Made by a program: the position numbers and the translations under genes. From positions 496,001-560,000 of the forward strand of contig NZ_APNH01000002.1 in NCBI RefSeq assembly GCF_040361275.1: 64,000 nt of DNA, written 5' to 3'. The notes beneath the pieces are model-generated. The model did no database searches, was not told the DNA's origin, and worked only from the letters and a program-made list of their open reading frames with translations. The stretch comes from Salinisphaera sp. T31B1. Lineage in GTDB: Bacteria; Pseudomonadota; Gammaproteobacteria; Nevskiales; Salinisphaeraceae. Positions 31,201 through 40,037 of this stretch are shown piece after piece; position 1 is the first letter of the stretch, and every line of letters begins with the position of its first letter.

Positions 31201-31952
31201 ACCGTCGGGTCATCCGCTACGGCGTGATCGGGCTGGTCGTGTTCGCGATCGGCCTGGTGATTTTCCTGCCCGCCCGCGTGGCGGCCGGCTGGGCCGAGCG
31301 CATGGTCCCGGTGAAGCTGGGCGGTGTCACCGGCACCGTGTTCGATGGTCGGGCTGCCTACGCATCCGGGCCGGGCGGCGCGGTTGAAGGGCTGGAATGG
31401 ACGCTGCGCCCTACCCGTCTGCTGCTCGGAAGACTCAGCGCCGATATCAGCGTCGATTCCGATCTGGGCGGCTTTTCCGGGCGCGCATCGCGTTCGCTGT
31501 TCGGTACGACGCAGCTCAGCGATATCACCGGGCGCGCCTCGGCCGGCTGGCTCGCACGACTCGGCGGCTATACCTTCCTGCCGATCGCCGGCGACATCGC
31601 GGTCGATATCGATCAGGCGAGTTTCGACGACCGGCTCGATTTCAGCGCGCTCGCCGGTCGGATCGGCATGGCCAATACGCGTTGGGAGTTGTTCAACCCG
31701 CCGGTCGATCTCGGCCAGTTTACGACCGCGCTCGATCGCGGTGACGACGGCATACGGCTGGCGATCGTCGACAGTGACGGGCCGCTGGCTATCGAGGGGC
31801 AGGTACGGATCGACAGCCAACGCCGCTACGTGCTCGATGTCCGACTGCGTGCACGCGCCGGTGCCGACCAGCGGCTCGAGCAGATGCTCGATCAGCTCGG
31901 CAAGGCCGATGCCCAGGGCTGGCACCGAGTACGCGAGCAGGGGCGCCTGTAA
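31197..31952 (+). CDS. gspN: Type II secretion protein GspN
   Basis: The 251-residue protein has one N-terminal membrane segment (about 5-26) and the GspN signature (LGGVTGTVFDGRAAY, GLEWTLRPTRLLLGRLSADI). Its role is accessory and not well defined. It ends the gsp operon proper, and its stop overlaps the next ATG by one base. Confidence 0.92.
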   Translation: MNRRVIRYGVIGLVVFAIGLVIFLPARVAAGWAERMVPVKLGGVTGTVFDGRAAYASGPGGAVEGLEWTLRPTRLLLGRLSADISVDSDLGGFSGRASRSLFGTTQLSDITGRASAGWLARLGGYTFLPIAGDIAVDIDQASFDDRLDFSALAGRIGMANTRWELFNPPVDLGQFTTALDRGDDGIRLAIVDSDGPLAIEGQVRIDSQRRYVLDVRLRARAGADQRLEQMLDQLGKADAQGWHRVREQGRL

Positions 31953-33412
31953 TGTCTCACGGTCTCGTGCTCGCGATCGCGGCCTGGGCCGTTTTCGCGC
32001 TGTACGCGGTACTGGTGCTGAAAATCACGCCGCCCCGCTCTGGACCCACCGCCTTTTTTGGCGGCAGTTCGCTCAAGGGCCGCATGCCCGGCGTGTGGCT
32101 GCTCGGGGCATCGGCCGCCATTTCCTGGGTCATGGCCAAGAGTATCGACAACGCCATGAACCTCACCGTGGCGTTCGGCTGGCTGGGCGGGATCGGTTAT
32201 GCCGCCTACTGGCTGGCGTTCGTGGTGGTCGCGATCGCGGTCTACTTCATGCGCACGCGGGGCGGGCACGGTTCGCTGGCTGCCTTTCTCACCGCCAAGT
32301 ACGGCGCTCGGGCCGCTCGCGTGTTTCTGATCGTCATCGCGATTCGCCTGTTCAACGAGGTCTGGTCCAATACCAAGGTGGCCGCGCTTTATTTCGGCGC
32401 CGAGGGCAGCGCCAGCTACTGGGCTGCCGCGCTTGCCTTCACGGGGCTGACTCTCTATTACAGCCTCAAGGGCGGGCTGCGCTCATCGATCGTCACCGAC
32501 GCGGTGCAGATGCTGCTGGTAGCATTTCTGCTCGTCATCACCCTCGGGGTGCTCGCGCCCGATGTGCTGCGGGCCGGGGTGCCAACGCTCGCCAATCACG
32601 GCGTGACGCCGGATATGGCGGCCGGCGGCCTCACGTTTCTGGCTCTGGCGCTGGTACAGACCCTGTCCTACGGCTTCCATGACCCGGTGATGACCGATCG
32701 CGCCTTCGTCAATGCGCCGGGCCGCATGGTGCTGAGCTTCATTCTGGCCGCTATTCTCGGCGGCGCCTTGATCGCGGGTTTCTCCGTGGCCGGACTGTAC
32801 GCGCTGGTTCACGATATCGCCGCCTCGCCGTCGGTGGCGGTGGCCGTGCCGATGGCAGTCGGGCTCGGCATGATGCTTCTGTTCAACGCCGTGATGCTGG
32901 CCAGCGCCGGCTCGACGCTTGACTCGACACTGGCCTCGTCGGCGAAGTTCGCCGCGCGTGACTGGCACGGTGCCCGTAGCGCGCCCTCGCTCGACGAACA
33001 GGGCGCCGGCCGCCGGGCCATGTGGTGGATCGCCCTGGCCGGCAACCTGCCCTTGCTGTCGCTGTATATCGACGGCGTCGGTCCGGCCGTGATCGCGGCC
33101 ACCACCATCAGTGGTACCGCCATCATGGGACTCGCGCCGATCTTTCTTCTCGGCTGGCTGCGCCCGGCCGGCACGCTGTCGTTCCATCTTGCGCTATGGC
33201 CGGGCGTGGCGATTGGCGTGCTGCTGGCGCTACAGAAGCTCGCCGGGCTGACCACCATTCCGCAATGGGTCGCGCTGGGGGACGGCCCCTATGCCCAGAC
33301 GCTGGGTATCAACATCTGGGGACTGGCGCTGTGCAGCTCGCTGTTCGTTGCCGGCGCCTGTGTCGAGGCGCTACGGGCCCGGCCTGCGCTTGAACGACCT
33401 CAACCAGTCTGA
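31952..33412 (+). CDS. Sodium:solute symporter family protein
   Basis: A 486-residue membrane protein of the SSS type, with about 13 hydrophobic segments. After SGPTAFFGGSSLKGRMPGVW comes the SSS-like unwound first helix (ASAAISWVMAKSIDN), followed by SLKGGLRSSIVTDAVQMLLV, a segment close to the classical SSS signature. The substrate cannot be read from sequence. Its ATG shares a base with the gspN stop (TAATG), so it is probably cotranscribed with the secretion genes although functionally unrelated. It overlaps the convergent cfa gene by 13 bases. Confidence 0.82.
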   Translation: MSHGLVLAIAAWAVFALYAVLVLKITPPRSGPTAFFGGSSLKGRMPGVWLLGASAAISWVMAKSIDNAMNLTVAFGWLGGIGYAAYWLAFVVVAIAVYFMRTRGGHGSLAAFLTAKYGARAARVFLIVIAIRLFNEVWSNTKVAALYFGAEGSASYWAAALAFTGLTLYYSLKGGLRSSIVTDAVQMLLVAFLLVITLGVLAPDVLRAGVPTLANHGVTPDMAAGGLTFLALALVQTLSYGFHDPVMTDRAFVNAPGRMVLSFILAAILGGALIAGFSVAGLYALVHDIAASPSVAVAVPMAVGLGMMLLFNAVMLASAGSTLDSTLASSAKFAARDWHGARSAPSLDEQGAGRRAMWWIALAGNLPLLSLYIDGVGPAVIAATTISGTAIMGLAPIFLLGWLRPAGTLSFHLALWPGVAIGVLLALQKLAGLTTIPQWVALGDGPYAQTLGINIWGLALCSSLFVAGACVEALRARPALERPQPV

Positions 33413-34629
33413 TCGAACTCGGCCGGATCGAAGCGGCGCACCGCGTCCGGCGTATCGCGATACAGGTAGTCGCGGGTGATCGGCACGGCATCGTTGCGCT
33501 GGGCCAGCTGGAGATGGAACACCACAAGTTCGCCCCAGCGGAAGATGGCCTGACAACCCAACAGATAAAACTCCCACATCCGGCAGAAACGCTCGCCCAG
33601 ACGCGCCTGGAACTCGTCGCGATGCTGCTGGAACCGGTCATTCCAGCATGCCAGCGTGCGCGCGTAGTGCAGCCGCCAGACTTCCAGGTCCGATAGCGAC
33701 ATGCCGGTGTTTTCGACACACGGCGCGACCTCGGACAGCGACGGCACATAGCCGCCGGGAAAAATGTATTTCTCGATCCAGCCGTGCGTATCCTCGACCG
33801 GCGGCCCGCTGCGACCAATGGTATGGATCAGACTGCGGCCGTCGGCCTTGAGCAGGCGCGCGACCTGGTCGAAGAATTTCTGGAACTGAGGCCGGCCGAC
33901 ATGTTCGAACATGCCCACGCTGACAATGGCATCGTATTCGCCCTGGTGCTCGCGATAATCCTGCTGGGCGAAACGCACGCGATCGCCAAGGCCTTCCTCG
34001 GCGGCCCGCCGGCAGGCATAGTCGTACTGATCGTCGGACAGCGTCAGCCCGGTCACGTCCACGTCGTAGTGGCGGGCCAGATACAGTGCCAATCCGCCCC
34101 AGCCGCTGCCGATATCCAGGACCCGGTCGCCCGGCTGAAGACAGAGCTTGGCCGCGATATGCCGGCACTTGGCCTGCTGCGCATCCTCCAGCGACATGTC
34201 CGCCGTCTCGAAATAGGCGCATGAATACTGCATGTCCTCATCGAGGAAGCGTTCGAACAGATCGTGGTCGACATCATAGTGATGATGCACATTGCGACGC
34301 GATCGAAGCCGGGTATTGGCCTCGCGCAGTCCGCGCAGCGCATGCCGAGCGATATCCAGAATCCGGCTGGAGCCGAAGTTGGACGCATTGGCGAAATAGA
34401 GTTCGAACAGCGCCATCAGGCCGCCCTCACCGGGCCACCAGTCGCCTTCCATGTACGCCTCGCCGAACGCCATTTCCGGATCCGACAGCAGACGCGTGAG
34501 CACCTTGCGCTCACGCAGATGGATATGAGCCTTCGGCTCGCCGTTGCCGATCAGCTGGGTGTTGGCGTCGGGATAATGAATGACCAGGGTGCCCTGGCTG
34601 ATCAGTCGATCGAAGAAACGGATCTTCAT
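33400..34629 (-). CDS. cfa: Cyclopropane-fatty-acyl-phospholipid synthase
   Basis: The enzyme adds a methylene group from SAM across the double bond of membrane phospholipid acyl chains. The 409 residues contain an N-terminal lipid-binding part (FGEAYMEGDWW), the SAM motif (VLDIGSGWGGLALYLA), the bicarbonate/active-site region (YSCAYFETADMSLEDAQQAK) and FPGGYVPSLSEV. The ATG at 34629 has GAGG upstream; a TTG at 34692 would add 21 unlikely residues. The gene is leftward and monocistronic. Confidence 0.94.
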   Translation of the reverse strand: MKIRFFDRLISQGTLVIHYPDANTQLIGNGEPKAHIHLRERKVLTRLLSDPEMAFGEAYMEGDWWPGEGGLMALFELYFANASNFGSSRILDIARHALRGLREANTRLRSRRNVHHHYDVDHDLFERFLDEDMQYSCAYFETADMSLEDAQQAKCRHIAAKLCLQPGDRVLDIGSGWGGLALYLARHYDVDVTGLTLSDDQYDYACRRAAEEGLGDRVRFAQQDYREHQGEYDAIVSVGMFEHVGRPQFQKFFDQVARLLKADGRSLIHTIGRSGPPVEDTHGWIEKYIFPGGYVPSLSEVAPCVENTGMSLSDLEVWRLHYARTLACWNDRFQQHRDEFQARLGERFCRMWEFYLLGCQAIFRWGELVVFHLQLAQRNDAVPITRDYLYRDTPDAVRRFDPAEFDQTG

Positions 34630-34819
34630 GTCGCCTCGCTCGGCCGGCACCGCCGATTCGGCCCGGCTCCCTCGAAAAATGTCTGATGTCAACCATACAA
34701 CAAAACTTTTTTAGATGTACAGTGCACCTTCTTCGAGCAATGCGATCCCCACAGGCCGGCCGGCGGCATGGCGGCTCGCTTGCAGATGGCCGGCCGGCGC
34801 GAGCGAAGCGAAGTCGGGC

Positions 34820-35590
34820 TTAGTTGCTCCGATCACGCGTCGGATGACGCACGAGCCAGACGACATCTCGGGCGAAGGACATGGCCAGCAACACCAGGGA
34901 CAGCGCCGCCAGCATTCCGGCCCGGGCGGCGGTCACGGCCGGCAACAGACAGACCAGCAAGGTCACGACCTGCCAGACACAGATCAGCTTGCGTGCGCGA
35001 CTGTCCGGCAATTCGCGACGCAACCGGGGCGCCAGACGCTGAGCGAACAGGAACAGGTAGCGAGCCAGTCCGATAGCGAGTACGAACACACCGGTCTTGT
35101 CGATCGCCACGAGCACACCGCACAGCACCAGAATGAAGAACGCGTCCAGCTCCATATCGAAACGTGCGCCGAAGGCCGAGACCGTATCGGTGATCCGCGC
35201 GACCCAGCCGTCGACGCCATCGAGTGCGAGCGCGGTCAACGCCAGACCGATGAACAGATAGGGCCGACCGGCGATGAAGCCGGGGAACGCGGCCAGTCCG
35301 GCCAGCGTCACGATCAGCGCAGCGCGTACCAGGGTGATCCGGTTAGCCCAGCCAAAGCGGCGTGGCAGGGCCTCGCCGGCGCCGATCAGCACCGCAGTGA
35401 GCCCCAGATAGAGCCCGCCGGTCGCCACGCGCAGCGAGGCCGGCGCCGCAAACAGGGCCAGGACCAGTTCGGCCAGAACCAGCGTGAGAAAGAAGCCCGC
35501 CAGGATTTCGACCAGCGATCCGTAGCGTCGCCCGCCGCTGGCACGTGCGAACGGTCGTCGGCTCGTGTGATTGGCGCTACGGTGTTCGAT
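34820..35590 (-). CDS. CDP-alcohol phosphatidyltransferase family protein
   Basis: An integral membrane enzyme (about 256 residues, six or so hydrophobic segments) with the complete CDP-OH motif: DG-x2-AR-x8-G-x3-D-x3-D (GVDGWVARIT...FGARFDMELD). The family swaps CMP of CDP-diacylglycerol or a CDP-alcohol for another alcohol. The start is uncertain. The frame is open to a GTG at 35734, but codons upstream of 35590 are atypical and cover the divergent promoter dyad. At 35590 an ATC follows AGGGGAG at a usable distance; a GTG at 35428 is the first conventional internal start. It is divergent from the BchC-like gene. Confidence 0.75.
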   Translation of the reverse strand: MEHRSANHTSRRPFARASGGRRYGSLVEILAGFFLTLVLAELVLALFAAPASLRVATGGLYLGLTAVLIGAGEALPRRFGWANRITLVRAALIVTLAGLAAFPGFIAGRPYLFIGLALTALALDGVDGWVARITDTVSAFGARFDMELDAFFILVLCGVLVAIDKTGVFVLAIGLARYLFLFAQRLAPRLRRELPDSRARKLICVWQVVTLLVCLLPAVTAARAGMLAALSLVLLAMSFARDVVWLVRHPTRDRSN

Positions 35591-35646
35591 GATCGCTCCC
35601 CTGAAGCCGGTGGCGAATACGCGGGACCGGCCCGATCGTCCGGCTG

Positions 35647-35666
35647 AACCGGTTAGACTACCGGTT
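35647..35666. promoter_or_regulatory. Perfect 20-base dyad upstream of the pterin-like operon
   Basis: AACCGGT, then TAGACT, then ACCGGTT forms a perfect inverted repeat with 7-base arms. The central TAGACT resembles a -10 element and recurs in the gspA/gspC region. The layout suggests a repressor operator over a promoter for the gene starting at 35753. Confidence 0.5.
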
Positions 35667-35752
35667 ATCCGAACCGTGCACTCGATACGTCGGGCGCCGC
35701 CCTGCCGATGCCCCGTCACACGGCCCCAGACCACCGCCCATAGCCTGCGCGC

Positions 35753-36730
35753 ATGTCACAAACCACAGCCCGAGCCTTCTGGCTTCGACCACCCGGTGAG
35801 AGTGCGATCCTCGAAGAGTCGCTGTGCCCGATCGGCGACGGCGAGGTCGAGGTCCGGACGCGCTACACCGCGGTCAGTCGTGGCACCGAAACGCTGGTCT
35901 ACAGCGGCGCCGTGCCCGAGAGCGAATACGCACGCATGCGCGCGCCGTTCCAGGCCGGAGAACTGCCGGGGCAGGTCAAGCACGGGTATGCCAACGTCGG
36001 CGACGTTACGCATGGCCCCGACGCACTGCTCGGGCGAACCGTGTTCTGTCTTTATCCCCATCAGACCCGATACCGGGTGGCCGCCGAGGCGGTGATCCCG
36101 CTGCCCGAATCGGTGCCGCCCGAACGCGGCGTGCTGGCCGCCAACATGGAAACCGCGCTCAATGCGCTATGGGATGCGTGCGCCGGGCCAGGCGATGCGA
36201 TCACTATCGTGGGCGCTGGCGTCATCGGCGGGCTGATCGCGGGGTTGTGCGCTCAGCTGCCAGGCGCACAGGTCGAACTGGTCGACATCGACCTGCACAA
36301 GGCCTGCCTGGGCCCTGCTCTGGGTGTGCACTTTCGTACCCCCGAGCAGGCCAGCCCTGGGCGGGATCTGGTCATTCATGCCAGCGCCACGCCAGCCGGG
36401 CTGAATACCGCGCTGTCGCTCGCCGGATTCGAGGCCACCGTGCTTGAAATGAGCTGGTACGGCAGCCGTCCGATCGCCGTCGAGCTGGGCGGCGCCTTTC
36501 ATTCCCAGCGCTTGACGTTACGCTCCAGCCAGGTCGGCGCCCTATCGCCCAGCCATCGGCCGCGCTGGGATCATCGCCGCCGGCTGGCCAAGGCACTCGA
36601 CCTGCTGGCCGATGCCCGGTTTGATGCACTCATTGATGCCGAGGCCGATTTCGAGGATCTGCCCGACGTCATGCAGCGTCTGGTCGACCCGGCCGACCGT
36701 ACCCTGTGCCAGCGGATCCGCTACGCCTGA
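35753..36730 (+). CDS. MDR-superfamily dehydrogenase, BchC-like
   Basis: A 325-residue medium-chain dehydrogenase/reductase. The GroES-like half reads RYTAVSRGTETLVYSG, in the style of BchC-type proteins, instead of the usual catalytic zinc cysteine region. A Rossmann nucleotide site follows (IVGAGVIGGLIAGL, about 152-165). The classical zinc ligands are not evident, so annotation as zinc alcohol dehydrogenase would be nominal. The substrate is unknown. It heads a five-gene operon; the next gene starts 43 bases on. Confidence 0.82.
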   Translation: MSQTTARAFWLRPPGESAILEESLCPIGDGEVEVRTRYTAVSRGTETLVYSGAVPESEYARMRAPFQAGELPGQVKHGYANVGDVTHGPDALLGRTVFCLYPHQTRYRVAAEAVIPLPESVPPERGVLAANMETALNALWDACAGPGDAITIVGAGVIGGLIAGLCAQLPGAQVELVDIDLHKACLGPALGVHFRTPEQASPGRDLVIHASATPAGLNTALSLAGFEATVLEMSWYGSRPIAVELGGAFHSQRLTLRSSQVGALSPSHRPRWDHRRRLAKALDLLADARFDALIDAEADFEDLPDVMQRLVDPADRTLCQRIRYA

Positions 36731-36773
36731 TACGCAGCCCCGCTGTCCGATTCGTGCCCCATAGAGGAAAACC

Positions 36774-37172
36774 ATGTTCAGCCTGACCGTACGCGATCAC
36801 TTCATGATCGCCCACAGCTTCAAGGGCCAGATCTTCGGCCCAGCGCAGCAGACTCACGGCGCGACCTATGTCGTGGACGTGTCCTTCATGCGCGCCAGCC
36901 TGGACGCCGACGATCTGGTGATCGATATCGGTCTGGCGAGCGCCGCGCTCAAGACACAGCTCGAAGCCCTGAACATGCGCAATCTCGACGACGAACCCGC
37001 ATTCGAAGGCCGCAACACCACCACCGAGTTTCTCGCGATGACGCTGTTCGAACGCATGCGCGCGGCCATCAAGGCCGGCGAGCTGGGCGAGAGCGCCCGT
37101 GAGCTGTCGGCCATGCGTGTGACCCTGTCCGAGTCGCATATCGCCTGGGCCAGCTTCGAACACGCGATCTGA
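36774..37172 (+). CDS. 6-pyruvoyl-tetrahydropterin synthase-like protein with altered active site
   Basis: A 132-residue protein of the PTPS/QueD T-fold. The first zinc histidine is kept (IAHSF, His14) and His28 is kept in QTHGATYVVDV. The second histidine of the usual HGH is alanine (Ala30), and the catalytic cysteine four residues before HGH is also alanine (Ala24). The NTTTEFLA loop (for N-P-T-x-E) and the C-terminal glutamate (VTLSESHIAWASF) remain. Zinc binding and the normal reaction are therefore doubtful. A pterin-like ligand is likely but unproven. Its stop is two bases before the glycosyltransferase start. Confidence 0.8.
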   Translation: MFSLTVRDHFMIAHSFKGQIFGPAQQTHGATYVVDVSFMRASLDADDLVIDIGLASAALKTQLEALNMRNLDDEPAFEGRNTTTEFLAMTLFERMRAAIKAGELGESARELSAMRVTLSESHIAWASFEHAI

Positions 37173-37174
37173 AC

Positions 37175-38239
37175 ATGACGGCAATGCCCGTGCATTTCAT
37201 CGTGGCCGGCGACCCGGGCCAGCCGACCGGTGGCTATGTCTACGACGCCCGTATCGTCGAGGGGCTGCGTGCGCTCGGCTTCAAGGTGACCGTGCACGGC
37301 CTGCCGGGCCGTTTCCCGCTGCCCGACAGCTGTGCCACGCATGCGCTGGCCAATACCCTGGACGGGCTGGCCGACGACAGCTGCGTGGTGATCGATGGGC
37401 TGGCCGGCGGTGGGCTGGCCGACGTCATCGAGCCTCACGCCGGCCGTCTACGGCTGATCGGCCTCGTGCATCATCCGCTGACCGACGAGACCGGGCTTGA
37501 CCAGCGGACCCGTGAGCTGTTGAAAGCCAGCGAGCGCCGCACGATCGCAGCGATGGATCACGTGGTCGTCACCAGCCAATACACCGCCGAGCGTTTGACC
37601 GCGCTCGCCATGCCGAGCGCTGCGCTTTCTGTGGTCGCGCCCGGGGTCGAGCCGGCACAGCCCGCCCCGGCTCGCCGAGCCGGGCCGTTGCGTTTGCTTT
37701 GTGTGGCCGGTATTACCCAACGCAAGGGTCACGACGTCCTGGTCGAAGCGCTGGCGCGCACGGCCGATCGATCTTGGAGGCTGCGTCTCGTCGGCCCGCT
37801 TGACCGCTCGCCGGCCTGCACACAACGGTTGATCGCTCAGATCGAGGCCCACCAACTCACCGATCGAATCTCCCTGTCCGGCGTTCTGTCCGCGGACGAT
37901 CTCGCATACGCCTATCAGCAGAGCGATCTGTTCGTGCTCGCCTCGCACTATGAAGGCCACGGCATGGTCATCGATGAAGCGATCGCCCACGGGCTGCCCG
38001 TGGTCACGACCACGGGTGGCGCGCTGCCGCTCACCCTGCCCGACGGCTGTGGCCTTGCCGTGCCGCCCGGCGACGCGGTAGCGCTGGCCGACGCGCTCGC
38101 CGAGCTGCTCGACAACCCGCGGCAGCGCGCGGCCTGTGCAGCCGAGTCACGGGCGGCGGCCGCGAGCCAGCCACGCTGGGAAGACGCAGCACGCGGTTTT
38201 GCTGCGGTCCTGGCCGAACAGGTAGGCGTCGACGCATGA
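37175..38239 (+). CDS. Glycosyltransferase family 4 protein
   Basis: A 354-residue GT-B enzyme. The N-terminal half begins VHFIVAGDPGQPTGGYVYDA. The C-terminal nucleotide-sugar half shows LRLLCVAGITQRKGHDVLVE and the E-x7-E motif (YEGHGMVIDEAIAHGLPVV, about 267-280). The acceptor is unknown. It overlaps the methyltransferase gene by 4 bases, so the two are translationally coupled. Its position among pterin- and lipid-type enzymes suggests it glycosylates a small molecule or lipid and not the usual surface polysaccharide; that part is inference. Confidence 0.88.
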   Translation: MTAMPVHFIVAGDPGQPTGGYVYDARIVEGLRALGFKVTVHGLPGRFPLPDSCATHALANTLDGLADDSCVVIDGLAGGGLADVIEPHAGRLRLIGLVHHPLTDETGLDQRTRELLKASERRTIAAMDHVVVTSQYTAERLTALAMPSAALSVVAPGVEPAQPAPARRAGPLRLLCVAGITQRKGHDVLVEALARTADRSWRLRLVGPLDRSPACTQRLIAQIEAHQLTDRISLSGVLSADDLAYAYQQSDLFVLASHYEGHGMVIDEAIAHGLPVVTTTGGALPLTLPDGCGLAVPPGDAVALADALAELLDNPRQRAACAAESRAAAASQPRWEDAARGFAAVLAEQVGVDA

Positions 38240-39099
38240 GCCCGGCTCACGATCGTTTTGCCGGCGACTGGCTGGCCCTGCGCGAACCTGCCGACCACGT
38301 CGCCCGCGCCGCGGGGCCGACCGCGGCGGCGGCCCAATGGCTCGCCGCACACACCTGCGGAACCCGGCATATCGTGGATCTGGGCTGCGGGCGCGGCTCG
38401 AACCTGCGGTATCTGGCACCCCGCCTGCCCGGTCCCCAGCATTGGCGCCTGGTCGACCACGACGCGGGACTGCTTGCCCGCGCCCTGGCCAGCGCGAGCG
38501 AACTCAGGGACGCCGACGGTCGGCCCGTCGCGCTTGAGCCGCGGGCACGCGATCTGCGCGGCGACTGCGATTCGCTGGTCGGTGACGCCCGCCTTGTGAC
38601 CGCGGCCGCCTTGTTCGACCTCGTCGATCGCGGCTGGGTCGACCGACTCGTCGAGGTCTGCGCGCAGCGCCACGCCGCGGTCCTGTTCACAGCCAGCGTG
38701 GACGGGCGCATCATGTTCGAACCGACCGAAGATCGACCGGTCGACGACTCCGACGATGCATTCGTGCTCGAGCTCCTGTCGGCCCATCAACACCGCGACA
38801 AAGGCTTTGGCGGCGCGCTGGGGCCCGACGCGCCTGCGGCCCTGATCGACGCGCTGGAAACCGCCGGCTATACGGTCCTGGCCGAGCCCGGCGACTGGCG
38901 GCTGGACCGGGCCGGCGCGCCGCTGGCCGCGGCTCTGCTGGCCGGCTGGCGCGACGCGGCCATCGAACAGGCGCCGGACGAAGCGGGTCGCCTGACCGCC
39001 TGGGCCCGCCGACGCACCGCCGAGATCGCACGCGGGCAGACGCAACTGACGGTCGGCCACCGCGACCTGTTCGCTGCCCCCGCGACCGCGCCGGCATGA
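38236..39099 (+). CDS. Class I SAM-dependent methyltransferase
   Basis: A 287-residue Rossmann methyltransferase with motif I IVDLGCGRGSN (46-56), an acidic ribose-binding residue (LVDHDAGLL) and motif IV-like TAAALFDLVDRGWV. The substrate is unknown. It overlaps its neighbours by 4 bases on both sides in the same operon. Confidence 0.85.
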   Translation: MSPAHDRFAGDWLALREPADHVARAAGPTAAAAQWLAAHTCGTRHIVDLGCGRGSNLRYLAPRLPGPQHWRLVDHDAGLLARALASASELRDADGRPVALEPRARDLRGDCDSLVGDARLVTAAALFDLVDRGWVDRLVEVCAQRHAAVLFTASVDGRIMFEPTEDRPVDDSDDAFVLELLSAHQHRDKGFGGALGPDAPAALIDALETAGYTVLAEPGDWRLDRAGAPLAAALLAGWRDAAIEQAPDEAGRLTAWARRRTAEIARGQTQLTVGHRDLFAAPATAPA

Positions 39100-40037
39100 G
39101 CGCCCGTTTGCTGCGCCTGGGTGCGACGGTCGTATTGCTCGGATTCATCGCCTGGCGGCTGGATCTGCAGGCCGTGCGCTCGGAGTTCGCCGACCTCGAA
39201 TTCGCCTGGCTCGCCGCTGCCCTGGCCCTGACCGTCCCCCAGGTCGTGATCTCCGCTTGGCGCTGGCGGTTGACCGCTCGCCGGATCGGGCTCGAGCTGC
39301 GCCTGTCCGAGGCCATACGCGAATATTATCTGGCGACCTTCCTCAATCAGCTGTTGCCGGGCGGTGTGCTGGGCGATGCCGCCCGCGCCTGGCGCCATGG
39401 CCGCGACCAGCCCGAGGCCGGCGATGCCTGGCACGCGGTGGTCATCGAACGCGTATCCGGCCAGTTGTCGCTGGCCCTGGTAGCGTTGATCGCATTGGCC
39501 TGTGCGCCGGGTCTGCGCATCGCCCTGTTCGATCGTGTCCCTGATCTTGCCGAGCTGACCTGGGTGCTGATCGCTGTCATCGCGGCGCTGTTGGCGACGC
39601 TCGCCTGGTATTACCGGCCAGCGCATGGCAGCCGTCTACGCCGCTTCGTCGGCCATGCACGCGACAATCTCCTGTGTACCCGGATCGGTCTGGCCCAGCT
39701 GTTCAGTTCGCTGCTCGTGGTGGCCAGTTATATCGCGGTATTCGTACTCGCCGGCCGGGCACTGGATATCGACACGCCGCTCGCTGAGCTGTGGGTGCTG
39801 GTGCCGCCGGTATTGCTGGCCATGGCACTGCCGCTGTCGGTAGCCGGCTGGGGTCTGCGCGAGGGGGCTGCCGCGCTGGTCTGGATGCTTGCCGGCCTGC
39901 CGCCCAGCCAAGGGGTGGCCATCTCGCTGGCCTACGGGCTGATCGTTCTGGTATCGAGCCTGCCGGGTGCAATGGTGCTTGCCGCGCGGCGACCGCGCGG
40001 TCGCAGCCGGCCCGCTCAGCCATTGCCCGACGCATGA
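39096..40037 (+). CDS. UPF0104 / lysylphosphatidylglycerol synthase TM-type membrane protein
   Basis: A 313-residue protein with about eight membrane segments. It carries the family motifs EYYLATFLNQLLPGGVLGDA (about 71-90) and a C-terminal SVAGWGLREGAAALVWMLAG. Proteins of this type include the membrane half of MprF, which moves aminoacyl-phosphatidylglycerol across the bilayer, and accessory proteins beside glycosyltransferases. No catalytic transferase domain is attached here. It could move the product of this pathway across the membrane (inference). It converges on the RibD-like gene with a 22-base overlap. Confidence 0.87.
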   Translation: MSARLLRLGATVVLLGFIAWRLDLQAVRSEFADLEFAWLAAALALTVPQVVISAWRWRLTARRIGLELRLSEAIREYYLATFLNQLLPGGVLGDAARAWRHGRDQPEAGDAWHAVVIERVSGQLSLALVALIALACAPGLRIALFDRVPDLAELTWVLIAVIAALLATLAWYYRPAHGSRLRRFVGHARDNLLCTRIGLAQLFSSLLVVASYIAVFVLAGRALDIDTPLAELWVLVPPVLLAMALPLSVAGWGLREGAAALVWMLAGLPPSQGVAISLAYGLIVLVSSLPGAMVLAARRPRGRSRPAQPLPDA

